From Pochonia chlamydosporia 170 (taxonomy: Eukaryota > Ascomycota > Sordariomycetes > Hypocreales > Clavicipitaceae), in contig NC_035792.1 in the NCBI RefSeq assembly GCF_001653235.2, positions 1,674,001 through 1,738,000 on the forward strand: a DNA stretch of 64,000 nucleotides, given 5' to 3'. The notes under the pieces are model-generated. The model was not told where the DNA came from. It saw only the letters and a program-made list of their open reading frames with translations, and did not search any database. The position numbers and the translations under genes are program-made. Every line of letters starts with the position of its first letter. Position 1 is the stretch's first letter. Positions 11,718 through 22,231 of the stretch are shown in pieces.

Positions 11718-12958
11718 ATGAGCGACGACGGCCCTCAGCTAGTGCGACCCATTCCTCGTCGACCTTTCAACCTAAACCTAACGAGCGCGACGCCTCCTGA
11801 CGACGACCAGACCGATCACGATGAGCCTTCCCAGCCCGCATTTGGCTCCGGCCTTGACTTCTCTAGCCCTCGGTTCTTGAACCCTAACCTAGAACGGTCC
11901 GAGTCGACCGCATCGCTCAGCAGACCCCAGTCATTTATGAACCTGACTTCGTCCACCTTGATGGGAATCTATTCCGAGGCAGCTTCGAATAACAGAGACC
12001 GATTCTACAATGACAACGACGAGCCGGACACGCCGTGGGGGACTGGCGCTCGCACTCCCATAAGACGGCCCAGCATTGACGAAGCCACCTATGAGCTCAT
12101 GCGCGACCGATCCCACATCCCGAGGCGAAAGTCATCCTTTGGACCATATGCGCAGATTGAACAGCCCGCGGCCCATTCTGCTGCTGTCTCCATTACGTCC
12201 CTCACACTGCGCGGTTCGCTGCTGTTTTTGCTTGGGCTGGGCTATGGCGCGCTTGTCACGCGTCTTCACAATGAGCAAAATCACCTGCCCCCCATTCTAG
12301 ACGACAGTATTCTCAAACCTGGGAGCAACTGGAAGTATCTTACCTTTTGGGGCATAGCCGGCGTCGGGCTCGGCTCGTTGCTGCCATGGTTCGATGGGCT
12401 GTGGGAGGATACATTCGGCAGCGATCCCGACCAAGGTGTAACTGACAAAGAGGCCGGTCCAGGGACCGACTGGGCCTTGGTTATGCGGGCAGTTGGCGCC
12501 TTTGTTGGAATCGCATTTGCTATTGTGAGCTCGACACCTGTAACTATTCTTTGGTTTGAACCTGGCTAATAAATGTCTTCACTCAGCGCAAACTAGCATG
12601 GGCTTCTACTCTCCAGATATCTGCGACATTGGCGTTGGTAAACCCCCTATTATGGTGGCTCATTGACCGCAGCAAGCCTGGATTCGTTTTGTCCGCCGCG
12701 GTTGGTCTGACCGGTTCGATTCTGCTGCTCGGTGTCGACCCCGAGATAATGCCGGCGCCATCGGGCCTCCCTGTTCGTAATTCTTCAAGCAGCTTCGAAA
12801 ATGATCCCTTCGTATTGGGCGGCTTCGCTCATCAAGAAACCGTTGAAATGGGGGTTTGGATGCTCAGCGTCTTGTTCTGCAGCTGTCTCTGTTTTGGCAA
12901 TATTGGCCGCAGGCTCACTTGGAACCGATCCAGTGGTAGGTGGGGTGGCGTCCGATGA
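11718..12958 (+). CDS. INSIG-domain membrane protein (sterol-pathway regulator family)
   Basis: Two exons, 11718-12524 and 12587-12958, give 392 residues. The intron 12525-12586 has donor GTGAGC, a GCTAAT branch and acceptor TCAG, in phase 0. The start is ATG 11718 (MSDDGPQLVRPIPRRPFNLN); the open frame reaches further upstream only through non-ATG codons. The first 150 residues are Ser/Pro/Arg-rich and presumably cytosolic. Hydrophobic helices follow: RGSLLFLLGLGYGALVTRLH, YLTFWGIAGVGLGSLL, LVNPLLWWLIDRS, AAVGLTGSILLLG and GVWMLSVLFCSCLCFGNIG. This is the layout of fungal INSIG proteins of the ER membrane, which in yeasts and Aspergillus bind HMG-CoA reductase or sterol-sensing partners and tune sterol synthesis. 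The partner in this organism is not shown by the sequence. Confidence 0.85.
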
Positions 12959-15272
12959 GGTTTTTGGGCAGACCATGGTGCTGTATCTTTTATTTTTATT
13001 TTCTGTTACACAAGGCGGCTATCGTGGCGGTGGGAATGTGTAAATGTCACCCTTATTTTCGGGATTTTGTGTAATGTAGTAGAGGATGTTTCTTCATGAT
13101 ACCCGGAAGGCAGATCGGAGGATAACCAGCAGCTGTACGGGACCTAATGATGCCACATTGATGAAGTAGAAATTTCAATATTGGTCGTCTGTTGAAATTT
13201 GCGTGTTTTGCTCTCTCGCAGTGTTGGTCTGTTCTGCTTGAAATTGAATGTCAACTGGAAATGTGCTCTCGAAATAATCTGCTCCATCTCACAGAAGCAA
13301 CCAACCTGTGAGTTAATTCGTGACCCATGTGCCAAGATCACTGCTCCTGGGTTGGCGAAACGCCAATATCATAGGATCCCAAGCCGCCCTAGCTTGACAT
13401 ATCTAGGTATCATCCTGTGCTCCTCATGTCTCTATTACTGAAAGGCAGCATCGCTGTGGGCAATCTCCGACATTCCGTCACACGCCGGATTCAGGTAGGT
13501 GGTAACAATCAATTATCGGAGTAGAAACGATGTCTGCAAGGGATGAACACGAAAAATAAGCTCAGCAGGATTCTCCGTTAATGGAATAGCTGCAATCAAA
13601 TTGGCTGGCTTTACAACGGGTGTAAAGTTCTTGGCATACATGTGTCGCCGTTGCCTTGGGTCTTGTTGGTATCGACGCTTGCGATTTGTTCGACTGGTGA
13701 CCTGTCCTTAACTTCGATTACGCATCAGCCGTAGTGTAACGGATAGTAGGGACTTGCTATACCTTCGGAATTCTGGGTAGCTAGCATATTTGGTCGCAGC
13801 CACAAACCCAACAGGTCGTTAAGAATATGGAGTTCAGGCTAGCGGCGATGGCAAGAATGACGTCTTATACTGTGATCGCAGCCAGTGGTGTCCATCGCAA
13901 CTCATCCATCCATCCAACATGAGCTCTTTCAATCCCCGCTGTGGGCCCTCGGTCGTCGGCGACAGCCAGCGCTATTCAGGGTCCAGACTCCAGAATCTGT
14001 TGTCGTTGAGAAGAGGCTTGCCAACTTGTGGATGCACGGTGAACGAGCAGTGAAATTGACACAAGTTTGAATGCAAGCGTAAAAGTCAGGAGATGACATT
14101 TTGAGGTGTGAGAGAATGAGTAGGAGCCCCCCTTTGACCCAGGTTGAGCTTGCATGCTTCCTGCAGTGGCTCTTGCCGAGTCAAGGTCGGCGACGAAACA
14201 TATGACGTCTGGTATTCTGATTCGCCCATCCCACCAAGGACATGGACAAAGGGAAGGTGCGAGCTGCCTCATTGTCCAGCTACCTACCTGATACTTCACT
14301 AACTTGAGATGCCAGACTCGAGATATAGCAAAGAGACCCGCATATGGTTTAATCCTTGCCCCAAGAATGTGAAGTTTGTAACTGCATCAACGCGAGCCTC
14401 TTGGCTGGGCAAAATGTTGGCGTCATGTCATTTCCAAGGGTCCTCGGCTTCAATCAGACACGAGCTGGACCCATAACGGCGATAGCGGGACAACAACGGG
14501 GCGCTGCTGGCCCTTGCGTCTCCTTACCATTTCCAGCCAGAGACGTCTCCCATGTATGACGATGTTCTCCCACATTCAGACCACCCATCTACTCTCGTAC
14601 GTCAACAGTATTCTTACTTCCTTTCATCCCGACCATTTCGATCAGTCTTCCCTTTTTAACCCTCACTAAGACGCTGAGAGACACTCCATCGTAGGAGATA
14701 TCGTGATTTCACCGCCGTCCAAGTCCGTATCTTGTCTCTATCATCAAGGTTCATTGCAACAGAGGTGTTGGCCCCCATCCTCTCAGAATTACACAACCGC
14801 ACACGGGCTCCTTTAGCTATATGCCGCACCATCCTTGCAATATTCTCAACTTGCGAGCAACGCTGCCTTTCTCTTTGCAACCGGACTCTACTATTTCTCA
14901 TCCATCTTTCCAGCGCCGCACTTTAGGCAACTTCTTACGACGGACTTGCTGCGATTTTGGATAAACTCCTCCGAACATCTCCCCCAAAGGCGACCTAAAC
15001 TGTCACATGGGGCATCAGCTAAAACTGAACAGCTTATGCTTCCGAGGTCGAGCCTATTTCGAACCTTGTTGTCCGGAGACTTTTCTAAGGGCACACGAGA
15101 TCTGACGGCCATCTTACCACTGTGGCCAAATCTGCCGATATCATTGTCGAGACAGCCAAGAAGCACAGCAGACTCATAGTTGTGGCCAATTGCAAAGCCT
15201 TACTGTTTCAACCAAAACAAAGCCTGTCCATGTCGCCTGCGAAGGCTGCATGTGTCGTAGCCTTCACCGTTC
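12959..15272. other. Gene-free stretch, about 2.3 kb
   Basis: No coding frame with recognisable features. At about 13728-13790 a GTAGTGTAACGGATAG string resembles the D-arm of a tRNA, but no complete cloverleaf or TTCGA loop follows. The last 700 bases are C/T-rich and probably promoter and leader for the RING-LON gene at 15273. Confidence 0.45.
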
Positions 15273-17123
15273 ATGACACCACAACAGCCTTCACTGGTTG
15301 AGACCCGACCTGATGGGCATCTAGAATCTGCGCAGGACGACGAAATGCATGCTAGATCGTTGGAAGCTGCGAATAACGAAGAACATGGCCCTGAGTCGAG
15401 CGAGATGCTGCCACAAGACTCCCCACAACAGGCGGATGCCTGTGAAGGACTGTCGGTGTCCCAGGACCAAACACAAGAGGACGAGGACGGACGATACAGC
15501 AACCGCGCCCTCGGACCACACCATATTCGTGATATAGTACGCCTCTTTCAGTGTCGCCGCTGCTCGAAACCTTTTAAAAATGCCATGACCCTTCCTTGCG
15601 GTCGAAGTATATGCAGAACTTGCATTCCTCAAACCCATGTACGAACAAGTATCACCTATCCGGCAGTTCCCGAGCGAATCGAGGGATTTATCTGCCCATT
15701 TGAAGACTGCTCCAAAGAGCATGCTATGGGTGATTGCGGCTTTGATGTCGTTCTTAACAAGGTTGGCGAGCTGATAGAAAAGGAAGTTTCACGTGGTTTA
15801 GCAGCCGCTGCGAATTCGAATCTTTCAACCAGTCTCGGATTTAAAGATCCTTGGGATGCCGCTGGACTTCCCTCGATGAGGAATGAAGATTCTTTGCCAA
15901 GAACTATGCCGGGTGGTCGACTGGTTGCGACATGGTCTCTCGCAACTGAGGGAGGATTGACAGTCGAAGCGGAGGTAACGTACGCTGACATCCCGTCAGA
16001 GGAGCGGCAGGATAACTCGTTGGGCCCTGATGTCAAGGCTCTTAATCTCCTACAATCTACTACTCGTAATGAAGTAGATTGTCAGGTATGCTATGCTCTG
16101 TTTCATGATCCATTCACAACTGGCTGCGGGCACACCTTTTGTCGGTCCTGCCTACATCGAACGCTTGACCACTCACGCAGATGCCCCATGTGTCGACGCA
16201 CGCTGGCTATCAACCCGTTGCTAAACCCCGATCTCTGCCCGTCGAATGAAAGCATCTCAAGGCTGATTGACCTCTTTTGGCCCGATGAGAGGACGGTTCG
16301 CGAGCAAACTGTTGCTTCTGATAATGCGGCGCGGCATCAGGATCTCGACTTGCCATTATTTGTGTGCACACTTGCATTCCCTTCAATGCCTACATTCCTC
16401 CACATTTTCGAGCCGAGATACCGTCTTATGATTCGACGGGCATTGGAAGGAAACAGAACGTTCGGCATGGTCCTACCCAAGCGGTCTCACAACACCCGCG
16501 ATCCACATTTCCATGAGTTGGGCACGCTATTGCGGATTATCAACGCCCAGTTTTATCCTGACGGCCGTAGCTTAATCGAAACAGTCGGTCTTACTAGATT
16601 TAAGGTCTTACGGCATGGCGAACTGGATGGGTACACGGTGGCGAAGACTGAACGTGTTGATGACGTATCATTGGAAGAGGAAGAGGCCGTCGAGGCCGTC
16701 GAAGTTGCTCCAACATCGAACAGTACGACGACCACGGTTGGTCATGATGATGCTGTTGGTGCGGTGAACGCTTCCACAATGGAGGACACATCCGAGACCA
16801 AGACAGAAAATGATACACCCCAAACGCAGCCAAACCCAATGACAGTCTCAGACCTGCAAGCAATGTCGACACAGAACCTGATGAGCTACGCAACATCCTT
16901 TGTATCGCGTATGCGTGGACAAAGTGTACCTTGGTTGACAGCCCGAATGCTTGGCATTTACGGAGACTGCCCAAGTGACCCAGCCGTCTTCCCTTGGTGG
17001 TTCGCTAGCATGCTGCCAGTCAAGGACCTCGAGAAGTACAGGCTATTAGGCACATCTAGTGTTCGCGAGCGGCTAAAGATTTGTTGTGCTTGGATTTTGG
17101 AGTGGGAAACGACAAGATGGTAA
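15273..17123 (+). CDS. RING-finger and LON N-terminal domain protein (LONRF-like E3 ligase)
   Basis: A single open frame of 616 residues. A first RING-like cysteine cluster lies at about residues 92-130 (CRRCSKPF, LPCGRSICRTC). A canonical C3HC4 RING follows at about 269-308 (CQVCYALF, GCGHTFCRSCLHR, CPMCRR). A LON substrate-binding domain begins near residue 357 (LPLFVCTLAFPSMPTFLHIF, EPRYRLMIRRALEG, FGMVLPK) and runs to the C-terminus, with an acidic/Thr-rich insertion at about 468-520. RING-LON proteins act as ubiquitin ligases in the cytosol or nucleus; substrates in fungi are largely unknown. There is no ATPase or protease part, so this is not a Lon protease. The stop directly follows WETTRW, and its bases overlap a consensus donor (GGTAAGTG at 17119-17126), so a spliced C-terminal variant is conceivable. 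Confidence 0.9.
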   Translation: MTPQQPSLVETRPDGHLESAQDDEMHARSLEAANNEEHGPESSEMLPQDSPQQADACEGLSVSQDQTQEDEDGRYSNRALGPHHIRDIVRLFQCRRCSKPFKNAMTLPCGRSICRTCIPQTHVRTSITYPAVPERIEGFICPFEDCSKEHAMGDCGFDVVLNKVGELIEKEVSRGLAAAANSNLSTSLGFKDPWDAAGLPSMRNEDSLPRTMPGGRLVATWSLATEGGLTVEAEVTYADIPSEERQDNSLGPDVKALNLLQSTTRNEVDCQVCYALFHDPFTTGCGHTFCRSCLHRTLDHSRRCPMCRRTLAINPLLNPDLCPSNESISRLIDLFWPDERTVREQTVASDNAARHQDLDLPLFVCTLAFPSMPTFLHIFEPRYRLMIRRALEGNRTFGMVLPKRSHNTRDPHFHELGTLLRIINAQFYPDGRSLIETVGLTRFKVLRHGELDGYTVAKTERVDDVSLEEEEAVEAVEVAPTSNSTTTTVGHDDAVGAVNASTMEDTSETKTENDTPQTQPNPMTVSDLQAMSTQNLMSYATSFVSRMRGQSVPWLTARMLGIYGDCPSDPAVFPWWFASMLPVKDLEKYRLLGTSSVRERLKICCAWILEWETTRW

Positions 17124-17617
17124 GTGGTAGCACTGCCTTTTGTTTCTGGTGTGAGCCCCTGTTTCTTTGCGTGTCGTTCCCAGCGCACTATAGCGGACAA
17201 GGGCTAAAGAGACTCAGGGCTAATCTAGTTGAGCCGCGGTTAGGTCATTTCACGATTGCACTATTCTCTGAGGATTGATATCATTTGGCGTGTGGCTTTG
17301 TATAAGGGGCTGATGACGCAGACTGCATCTATGAGGTTGAACTAATAACTGGGATGGCATGTAGCATACCTTGCATTTTGGCATACACATTTGCATCAAC
17401 TTTGCGGTCAATTAATAGACATATTGGAATCATTATGAGAACTGAAATGAAAAGTCTACCAATATATTATGAGTCTTTTGTGATTAGTTCATGTCTATAG
17501 CTCTGCCATCACGAGTTCCCATCAGCAAAGTCACTCCAACCCATTGCATGCGGCAAACCTGAGCTGCTCGTGACAGATCCCGATTGAATCACTTTTCGAA
17601 TGCATGCCCCAAGGAAA
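17124..17617. other. Gene-free convergent intergenic region
   Basis: This lies between the ends of the forward RING-LON gene and the reverse low-complexity gene. It presumably contains both 3' UTRs. No feature is recognisable. Confidence 0.5.
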
Positions 17618-19711
17618 TCACCACGCTTGGTCCACCTTTCCGCCCGTACTCGCCGCCATCGTCGTATCTCCCCACGATGGAGTCTCTGCGGCAGCATCCC
17701 AGCCTCCAGGCATAACATTGTTGTGCGCCTCCGCCGGAGGTGGCCCATTATCTTGTTGTCCCGTATCACCCCACTGCCCGCCGTTACTGGCTCCTCCATT
17801 TTGCGTGTCTTGATTCTTCCAACCGCCGTTACCAGAATTAGACTGCCCCTGATCAGTCGGCCAGTCACTTCCTCCCCCATTACCGTTATTGTCGTTGTTC
17901 CAAGTCGACTCCTGATTGCCCCCAGATTCAAAAGGCTGCGAAGCACTCTGGCCGCCGTTGTTGCTGCCACCCCATGTATTATCCTGAGTCTGATTATTCC
18001 ATCCGCTTGCGTCTCCCCCGTTCCCATTCCCGTTCCCATTCCCGTTCCCATTTCCGTTGGCGCTCCCGTTTCCCCATTCACTCTGCTGCGGCTGGTTTAT
18101 CTGTCCCTGGGCATCAGCTTTACCAGCATTAGAGTTTCTGGGGCTTCCATTCGCTGCAGAACGATTACTGCCTGCGTAGTTGCTGAACTGGGACTTGCCC
18201 CTTTTCACGAGGTATGGGTTTTCCTTTCCAGGGGGAAACACATTGTTCCCGCCTGCGATATCCTGATCTTTGCTCGAGGGTGCTGCTGCAGGAGGTGCGT
18301 TGACCATACTGAATGCTCCCTTGTTTTGGCCGCGATTCTGAGCCCCCGCCTCCATCGTGGGCCATGGTGCAGTGGGAAAGAGAGCTGGATATCCTGGATA
18401 TCCTACTGGGGCAAATGTGTTCCACGCTGGCATAGCCATGCCCTGTGTAATGGGCACATGCTCCATCCCGGTTTTATCTGTTGCCCTGTCAAAGCCGTGA
18501 TAATACGGGTTTTGAGTTGGATGGGGCATGCCAATGGGCAGTGGTCGAAGAGACGGATCTCGTTTCGGGTAGAGAGATTGGTGATGATGGCCATACACTG
18601 GACCGTGATAGATCCGGACAATGTTGTGTTGAGCGTCGTAGTATGCGTTTGGAAGGGGATCTTCGGGAGTCTCGATAACCCGCTCTGTGTGGATAACTTC
18701 TGCGCGCATTGGGGCGATGAGGTTAGGACGGCGAGGGTGAGGACCTGGGAATGGTGTTGGATATCTGCTTTCCTTCTTGGATTCAGTGGCCTTTTCCTTT
18801 GGAGAAGTTTTCTTTTCGGCATCCTTCTCCTTTTTTGGCTCCTCCTCCCTTTTGTCAGGCTCCTTTTCGGGCTGTTTCCCCTTGGGCTTCTTGCCGCTTT
18901 TTTCGTCGTCTTTTTGCTCACCTTCATTCCTGTTTGCATCTTTACTCCCACCCTTCTTTTTCTTTTCTTGCTGCTTGTTCGGCTTTTTCTTCTGTCCATC
19001 CGAATCGTCTGTATCCTTGGCAGACTCATCTAAAGACTCTCCGTCCGAACTGTTCACCTTACTCTCTTCCTTCTCCTTCTCCTTGTCCTTGGTCTTTCCT
19101 TTCGTCTTGTCTTTCTTTTGACCTTTAGTACTCTCCTCGTCAGTCGTCACGTCCGTGTCGGAATCGGATGCCTTGCAATTCTTGGAGCCCTTTTTTGCTT
19201 CACGCTGTTGTTTCTGCCGGCCGCGAATACACTTGGGACACTTACAAGTCGGATGCGGCTCGGAATCATCATCACTCTCAGAGGGTTTGGGCGCTTCTTT
19301 GCCCTTCTCGTTGCTATTCTTACTCTTCTCCTTCTTGGGAGATGCTGAGCCGTCGGCTTTTGAGTCGGTTGATTCAGCCGATATCTCTGCCTCCGAGTCT
19401 GCTGGTGTGTCTTCCGACTCGGAGGACGCTGCCTTCTTTAAAGCAGATTTCTTGGGAGTTTCCTCGAAACGGACCTTTTTGACGGCCGCATCTGCTGTGG
19501 TTCGTGATTTGGAACGTCTCCCAGAGCGGGGATATGTAATTTTGATGGTATCTTCTTCGGTTTCGTCGTCTGTGAGTACTTCAAGTGTGAGAACGTCTCG
19601 CTTCTTGCGGGGTTTCGTGGGGATAGGGCCAAGGGCAGACGAGATGGTTGTGCCGACGACATATTCGCAGAACGAGACGGCCCTCGTTGGCTGCTTCTTC
19701 TTTCCCGTCAT
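17618..19711 (-). CDS. Low-complexity, charged, Asn/Gly-rich protein of unknown function
   Basis: An uninterrupted frame of 697 residues. The first 60 residues look ordered (SFCEYVVGTTISSALGPIPT). A long Lys/Glu/Asp/Ser-rich region follows, with a small cysteine pattern CKCPKCIRGRQ near residue 175. A middle part resembles a folded or binding region (EVIHTERVIETPEDPLPNAY, VRIYHGPVYGHHH). The last 200 residues are rich in Asn, Gly, Gln and Trp, including NGNGNGNG encoded by a 12-bp minisatellite. There is no signal peptide or membrane segment. The composition suggests a disordered, possibly phase-separating or nucleic-acid-associated protein, but that is inference. The forward strand also shows long open frames here, up to 477 codons. 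Those are mirror images of the codon bias and are not genes. Confidence 0.75.
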   Translation of the reverse strand: MTGKKKQPTRAVSFCEYVVGTTISSALGPIPTKPRKKRDVLTLEVLTDDETEEDTIKITYPRSGRRSKSRTTADAAVKKVRFEETPKKSALKKAASSESEDTPADSEAEISAESTDSKADGSASPKKEKSKNSNEKGKEAPKPSESDDDSEPHPTCKCPKCIRGRQKQQREAKKGSKNCKASDSDTDVTTDEESTKGQKKDKTKGKTKDKEKEKEESKVNSSDGESLDESAKDTDDSDGQKKKPNKQQEKKKKGGSKDANRNEGEQKDDEKSGKKPKGKQPEKEPDKREEEPKKEKDAEKKTSPKEKATESKKESRYPTPFPGPHPRRPNLIAPMRAEVIHTERVIETPEDPLPNAYYDAQHNIVRIYHGPVYGHHHQSLYPKRDPSLRPLPIGMPHPTQNPYYHGFDRATDKTGMEHVPITQGMAMPAWNTFAPVGYPGYPALFPTAPWPTMEAGAQNRGQNKGAFSMVNAPPAAAPSSKDQDIAGGNNVFPPGKENPYLVKRGKSQFSNYAGSNRSAANGSPRNSNAGKADAQGQINQPQQSEWGNGSANGNGNGNGNGNGNGGDASGWNNQTQDNTWGGSNNGGQSASQPFESGGNQESTWNNDNNGNGGGSDWPTDQGQSNSGNGGWKNQDTQNGGASNGGQWGDTGQQDNGPPPAEAHNNVMPGGWDAAAETPSWGDTTMAASTGGKVDQAW
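18016..18060 (+). repeat. 12-bp minisatellite inside a coding region
   Basis: Nearly perfect tandem units of CCCGTTCCCATT occur about 3.5 times on the forward strand, with the last unit diverged (TTTCCG). Read on the reverse strand they encode the repeating Asn-Gly tract of the low-complexity protein. Length polymorphism between strains is expected and would stay in frame. Confidence 0.8.
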
Positions 19712-20024
19712 GATGGATGAGATTATTTAGGACTCCCCATATCACGGGAGTGGGACTAGCATTCGCAGAGTGCTCTGGGCAGAGACGGATTGAGACCAGC
19801 CGCCGGAGTGCATGTGCATCGAGATGACAGACCGGATGAACTGTATTAAGAGGGTATGAAATATGATACATTGGGTGGAACGCTGTGAATGGACGAGGAG
19901 CTCAATTCCAAGCTGTGATGACACCTGTCTGCCAGGTGGCAAGCATCTGTCGGACCGTCGGCACTTGGACACAGTAGCAACCTCAATCTTGATGGTCAAC
20001 TTCAATGCCAGCCACTTGACACCT

Positions 20025-20849
20025 TTATAGCTTCGCTTTTGCTGCCGCCTGGGACTCTTCCCATCGCTGGTTTATCCTCGCATTCCCCCAAAGTCTCCAA
20101 AGCGCTGCTGCAAAAGCCAATGGCGGACAGCCCAGCAACACCCACGACCACCACTCAGGACTTCGTTCCTTCATCTTCTTCATAGCTTCATCCAGCTTCA
20201 CCTCCAACTCCTCCTTGGAGCCATCGTTCCACAAGACCACGCCGTTCCCTTCCCCTCTCTCGATACATCTCTGCGCCTTGACTCTCACATCCGTCTGGCT
20301 GCGCACTCTATTCTCGGCATCCTCTCTGCTTAGGTGAGCATCTCTGTCCATCAATCGCTTCATCTGGATCTCCGGATCCGACACTGCGACAACCATGGTA
20401 ACGCCGCAGAATCTATCCAGCTTGCTTTCGAACAAGAGCGGGATGTCAAGTACTACCGCCCAGTGGCCGCGGAGGTAACAACCCAGAACCATTTTGAACA
20501 TCTCTTTGCGTACAGCAGGGTGAACAATTCCGTTTAGGACGGCTCGGTCCTTTTGCAGTTGTTCGCCATCACCAAAGACGCGCTTTCCGAGTGCAGGCCG
20601 GTTGAGTGGTCTTCCCTTGCCGTTGGGGCCGGTTTCTGGCATGGAATCTGATGGTTCGACTAGGAGATCCGGGGTTGTTGGGCCAAAATACTTGACAATG
20701 GCGTTGTAGCCGCTTGTGCCCGGTTCGACCACCTTCCTGGCCAGAACGTCGGCGTCCACAATCGGCAGCTCATATGGCGAGGACTTGAGGAGCGATGAGA
20801 TGGTTGATTTGCCGGTCGCGATTGACCCGGTTAAACCGATGAGTAGCAT
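20025..20849 (-). CDS. CAB5: Dephospho-CoA kinase with C-terminal membrane segment
   Basis: This enzyme catalyses the last step of coenzyme A synthesis, ATP-dependent 3'-phosphorylation of dephospho-CoA. The start is ATG 20849 (MLLIGLTGSIATGKST), which puts the Walker A loop GSIATGKS at residues 8-15, as in the family. The frame extends upstream without an ATG that would keep that spacing. Further family motifs are DADVLARKVVEPGT, NRPALGKRVF, LNGIVHPAVRKEM, LDIPLLFESKLD and MDRDAHLSREDAENRVRSQ. Length is 274 residues. The last 45 residues add a Trp-rich hydrophobic helix (WWSWVLLGCPPLAFAAALW) and a basic tail, consistent with tail anchoring to an organelle membrane, as reported for eukaryotic CoA enzymes at mitochondria or lipid droplets. 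The localisation is inference. The gene symbol is the yeast name. Confidence 0.93.
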   Translation of the reverse strand: MLLIGLTGSIATGKSTISSLLKSSPYELPIVDADVLARKVVEPGTSGYNAIVKYFGPTTPDLLVEPSDSMPETGPNGKGRPLNRPALGKRVFGDGEQLQKDRAVLNGIVHPAVRKEMFKMVLGCYLRGHWAVVLDIPLLFESKLDRFCGVTMVVAVSDPEIQMKRLMDRDAHLSREDAENRVRSQTDVRVKAQRCIERGEGNGVVLWNDGSKEELEVKLDEAMKKMKERSPEWWSWVLLGCPPLAFAAALWRLWGNARINQRWEESQAAAKAKL

Positions 20850-22231
20850 CTTCTCTGGTGTTGCGGGCGGTAACACTGGATGGTTGTGAGGTTTGAAGAT
20901 GCGTTGAATTCGGATGTGAGAGGGATGAGCTTCGGGTGAGTGAATGCGAATGCCGCGGCTCACAGGGCGATGCTGCGTGGGGCAACGGCTCAATGCATCT
21001 TAAGTTGCAGTCCAGTGCGCTAGCATTTGCGGTGATGTTTCCGCCATGGGCAAGATTCACCAAAAGGTTCAACATGCAAATAAGGGTAAGAAAAGCCAGG
21101 TGGTCCGCTTAAAATAATCTAAATAACTTGATCCATTGACTAACCGAAGTAGTACAGACATTTAACCCATAAAGTTTGGTTCGCCTCAGAATCGGAGCCA
21201 CCAAGAGCCGCGGTGACATTGCGGGCCGAAGAAACATGTCAAGTTTCAATTGAGAGGTGATATAACGCATACCACCAAACATGGTCCACTTCCATCAGCC
21301 GTCATAAGATACCTGACTCTTGCGAAGCTACAATTTTGAACCATCGTAAACTGGATCGCGCCCGATGTTGCAAGACATTGAAAAGCTGCCAGTAGCGGAA
21401 GTAGTTCCTGTACCTAACTGACCGGTCTCTACAGTGGACGTATACTACAATACATAGCCTTGACTCATGACCAAAGCCGCGTATGTTCCAATCCAGCCAG
21501 CCCGCTCCTATACTAAAACTGATTAACTCCAGCGTATGATGATGCGCTGATCCTGGTGGAAATCCGGTTGCATACATGGGGACATGAAGGTGGAACGATT
21601 CTTGACACCCTCTTGTCTTCACTCATGTTCCACATCCGCTGGAAAAGGCTTTGGTAGGAAAGTATCTGTGTCTGATTTTCTTGGCTTGTTCTGTCAGCAG
21701 CCCTGTTGTCCGGGTGATGATTCATGGACGAGAGCCATGGAGCGTAGGCAATCGCAGCCCGAGAAAGCAGAAGTGTCGCAACTTAGACAAGATTTACCAG
21801 TTAAGCTTGAAGACTTTTGGTCCTCCTGATAACTTCAGTACATCGTGGAGTTTAAAGTAGCTTACCGGCCATTCAGGCCCAGGCTTAGAGCCCAGTTGCT
21901 CTCCGAGAGTTGGGTAGCGCACCCTAGAGAGGACGACATGCTCGAACTTTACATGATAGCATTTTCAAGTACCCCGTCTTTGGCCGCCTTCATAATTTGA
22001 GGGTGGAGCGGCTCTTGACAGAGCTGTCCGATTCGTTGACATACCAACTTGTGGGTGATGTCAGCTCTGCTTAGCAGCTCCTTCGGTCTGCTTCGTGGTG
22101 CGACGCCCAATGTCAAGATTCAAGACACTGCTGTGGTTTATCATGAAGTACCGTTCTTTGGCTTTGAACCCAGGTTCCGATCACAGGAGACCATGCAGCC
22201 TGCCGAAGTTGCAGTTATTCCTTTGGGTCCA
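20850..22231. other. Intergenic stretch with possible coding remnant
   Basis: The part nearest 20850 is the promoter of the dephospho-CoA kinase gene. Between about 21880 and 22110 the reverse strand holds two short coding-like runs in different frames (KELLSRADITHKLVCQRIGQ near 22080, and YHVKFEHVVLSRVRYPTLGE near 21940). They could be the missing C-terminal end of the regulator that stops at 22232. I could not find splice sites that connect them. Confidence 0.35.

Noticed and set aside
13728..13790. tRNA-like string GTAGTGTAACGGATAG
   Set aside because: It resembles a D-arm, but no matching acceptor stem, anticodon arm or TTCGA loop follows at the right distance.
17600..19730. Long forward-strand frames (up to 477 codons) with Leu/Phe/Ser-rich products
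   Set aside because: They lie exactly opposite the Lys/Glu/Asn-rich gene. The composition is the complement of its codons, so they are mirror frames.
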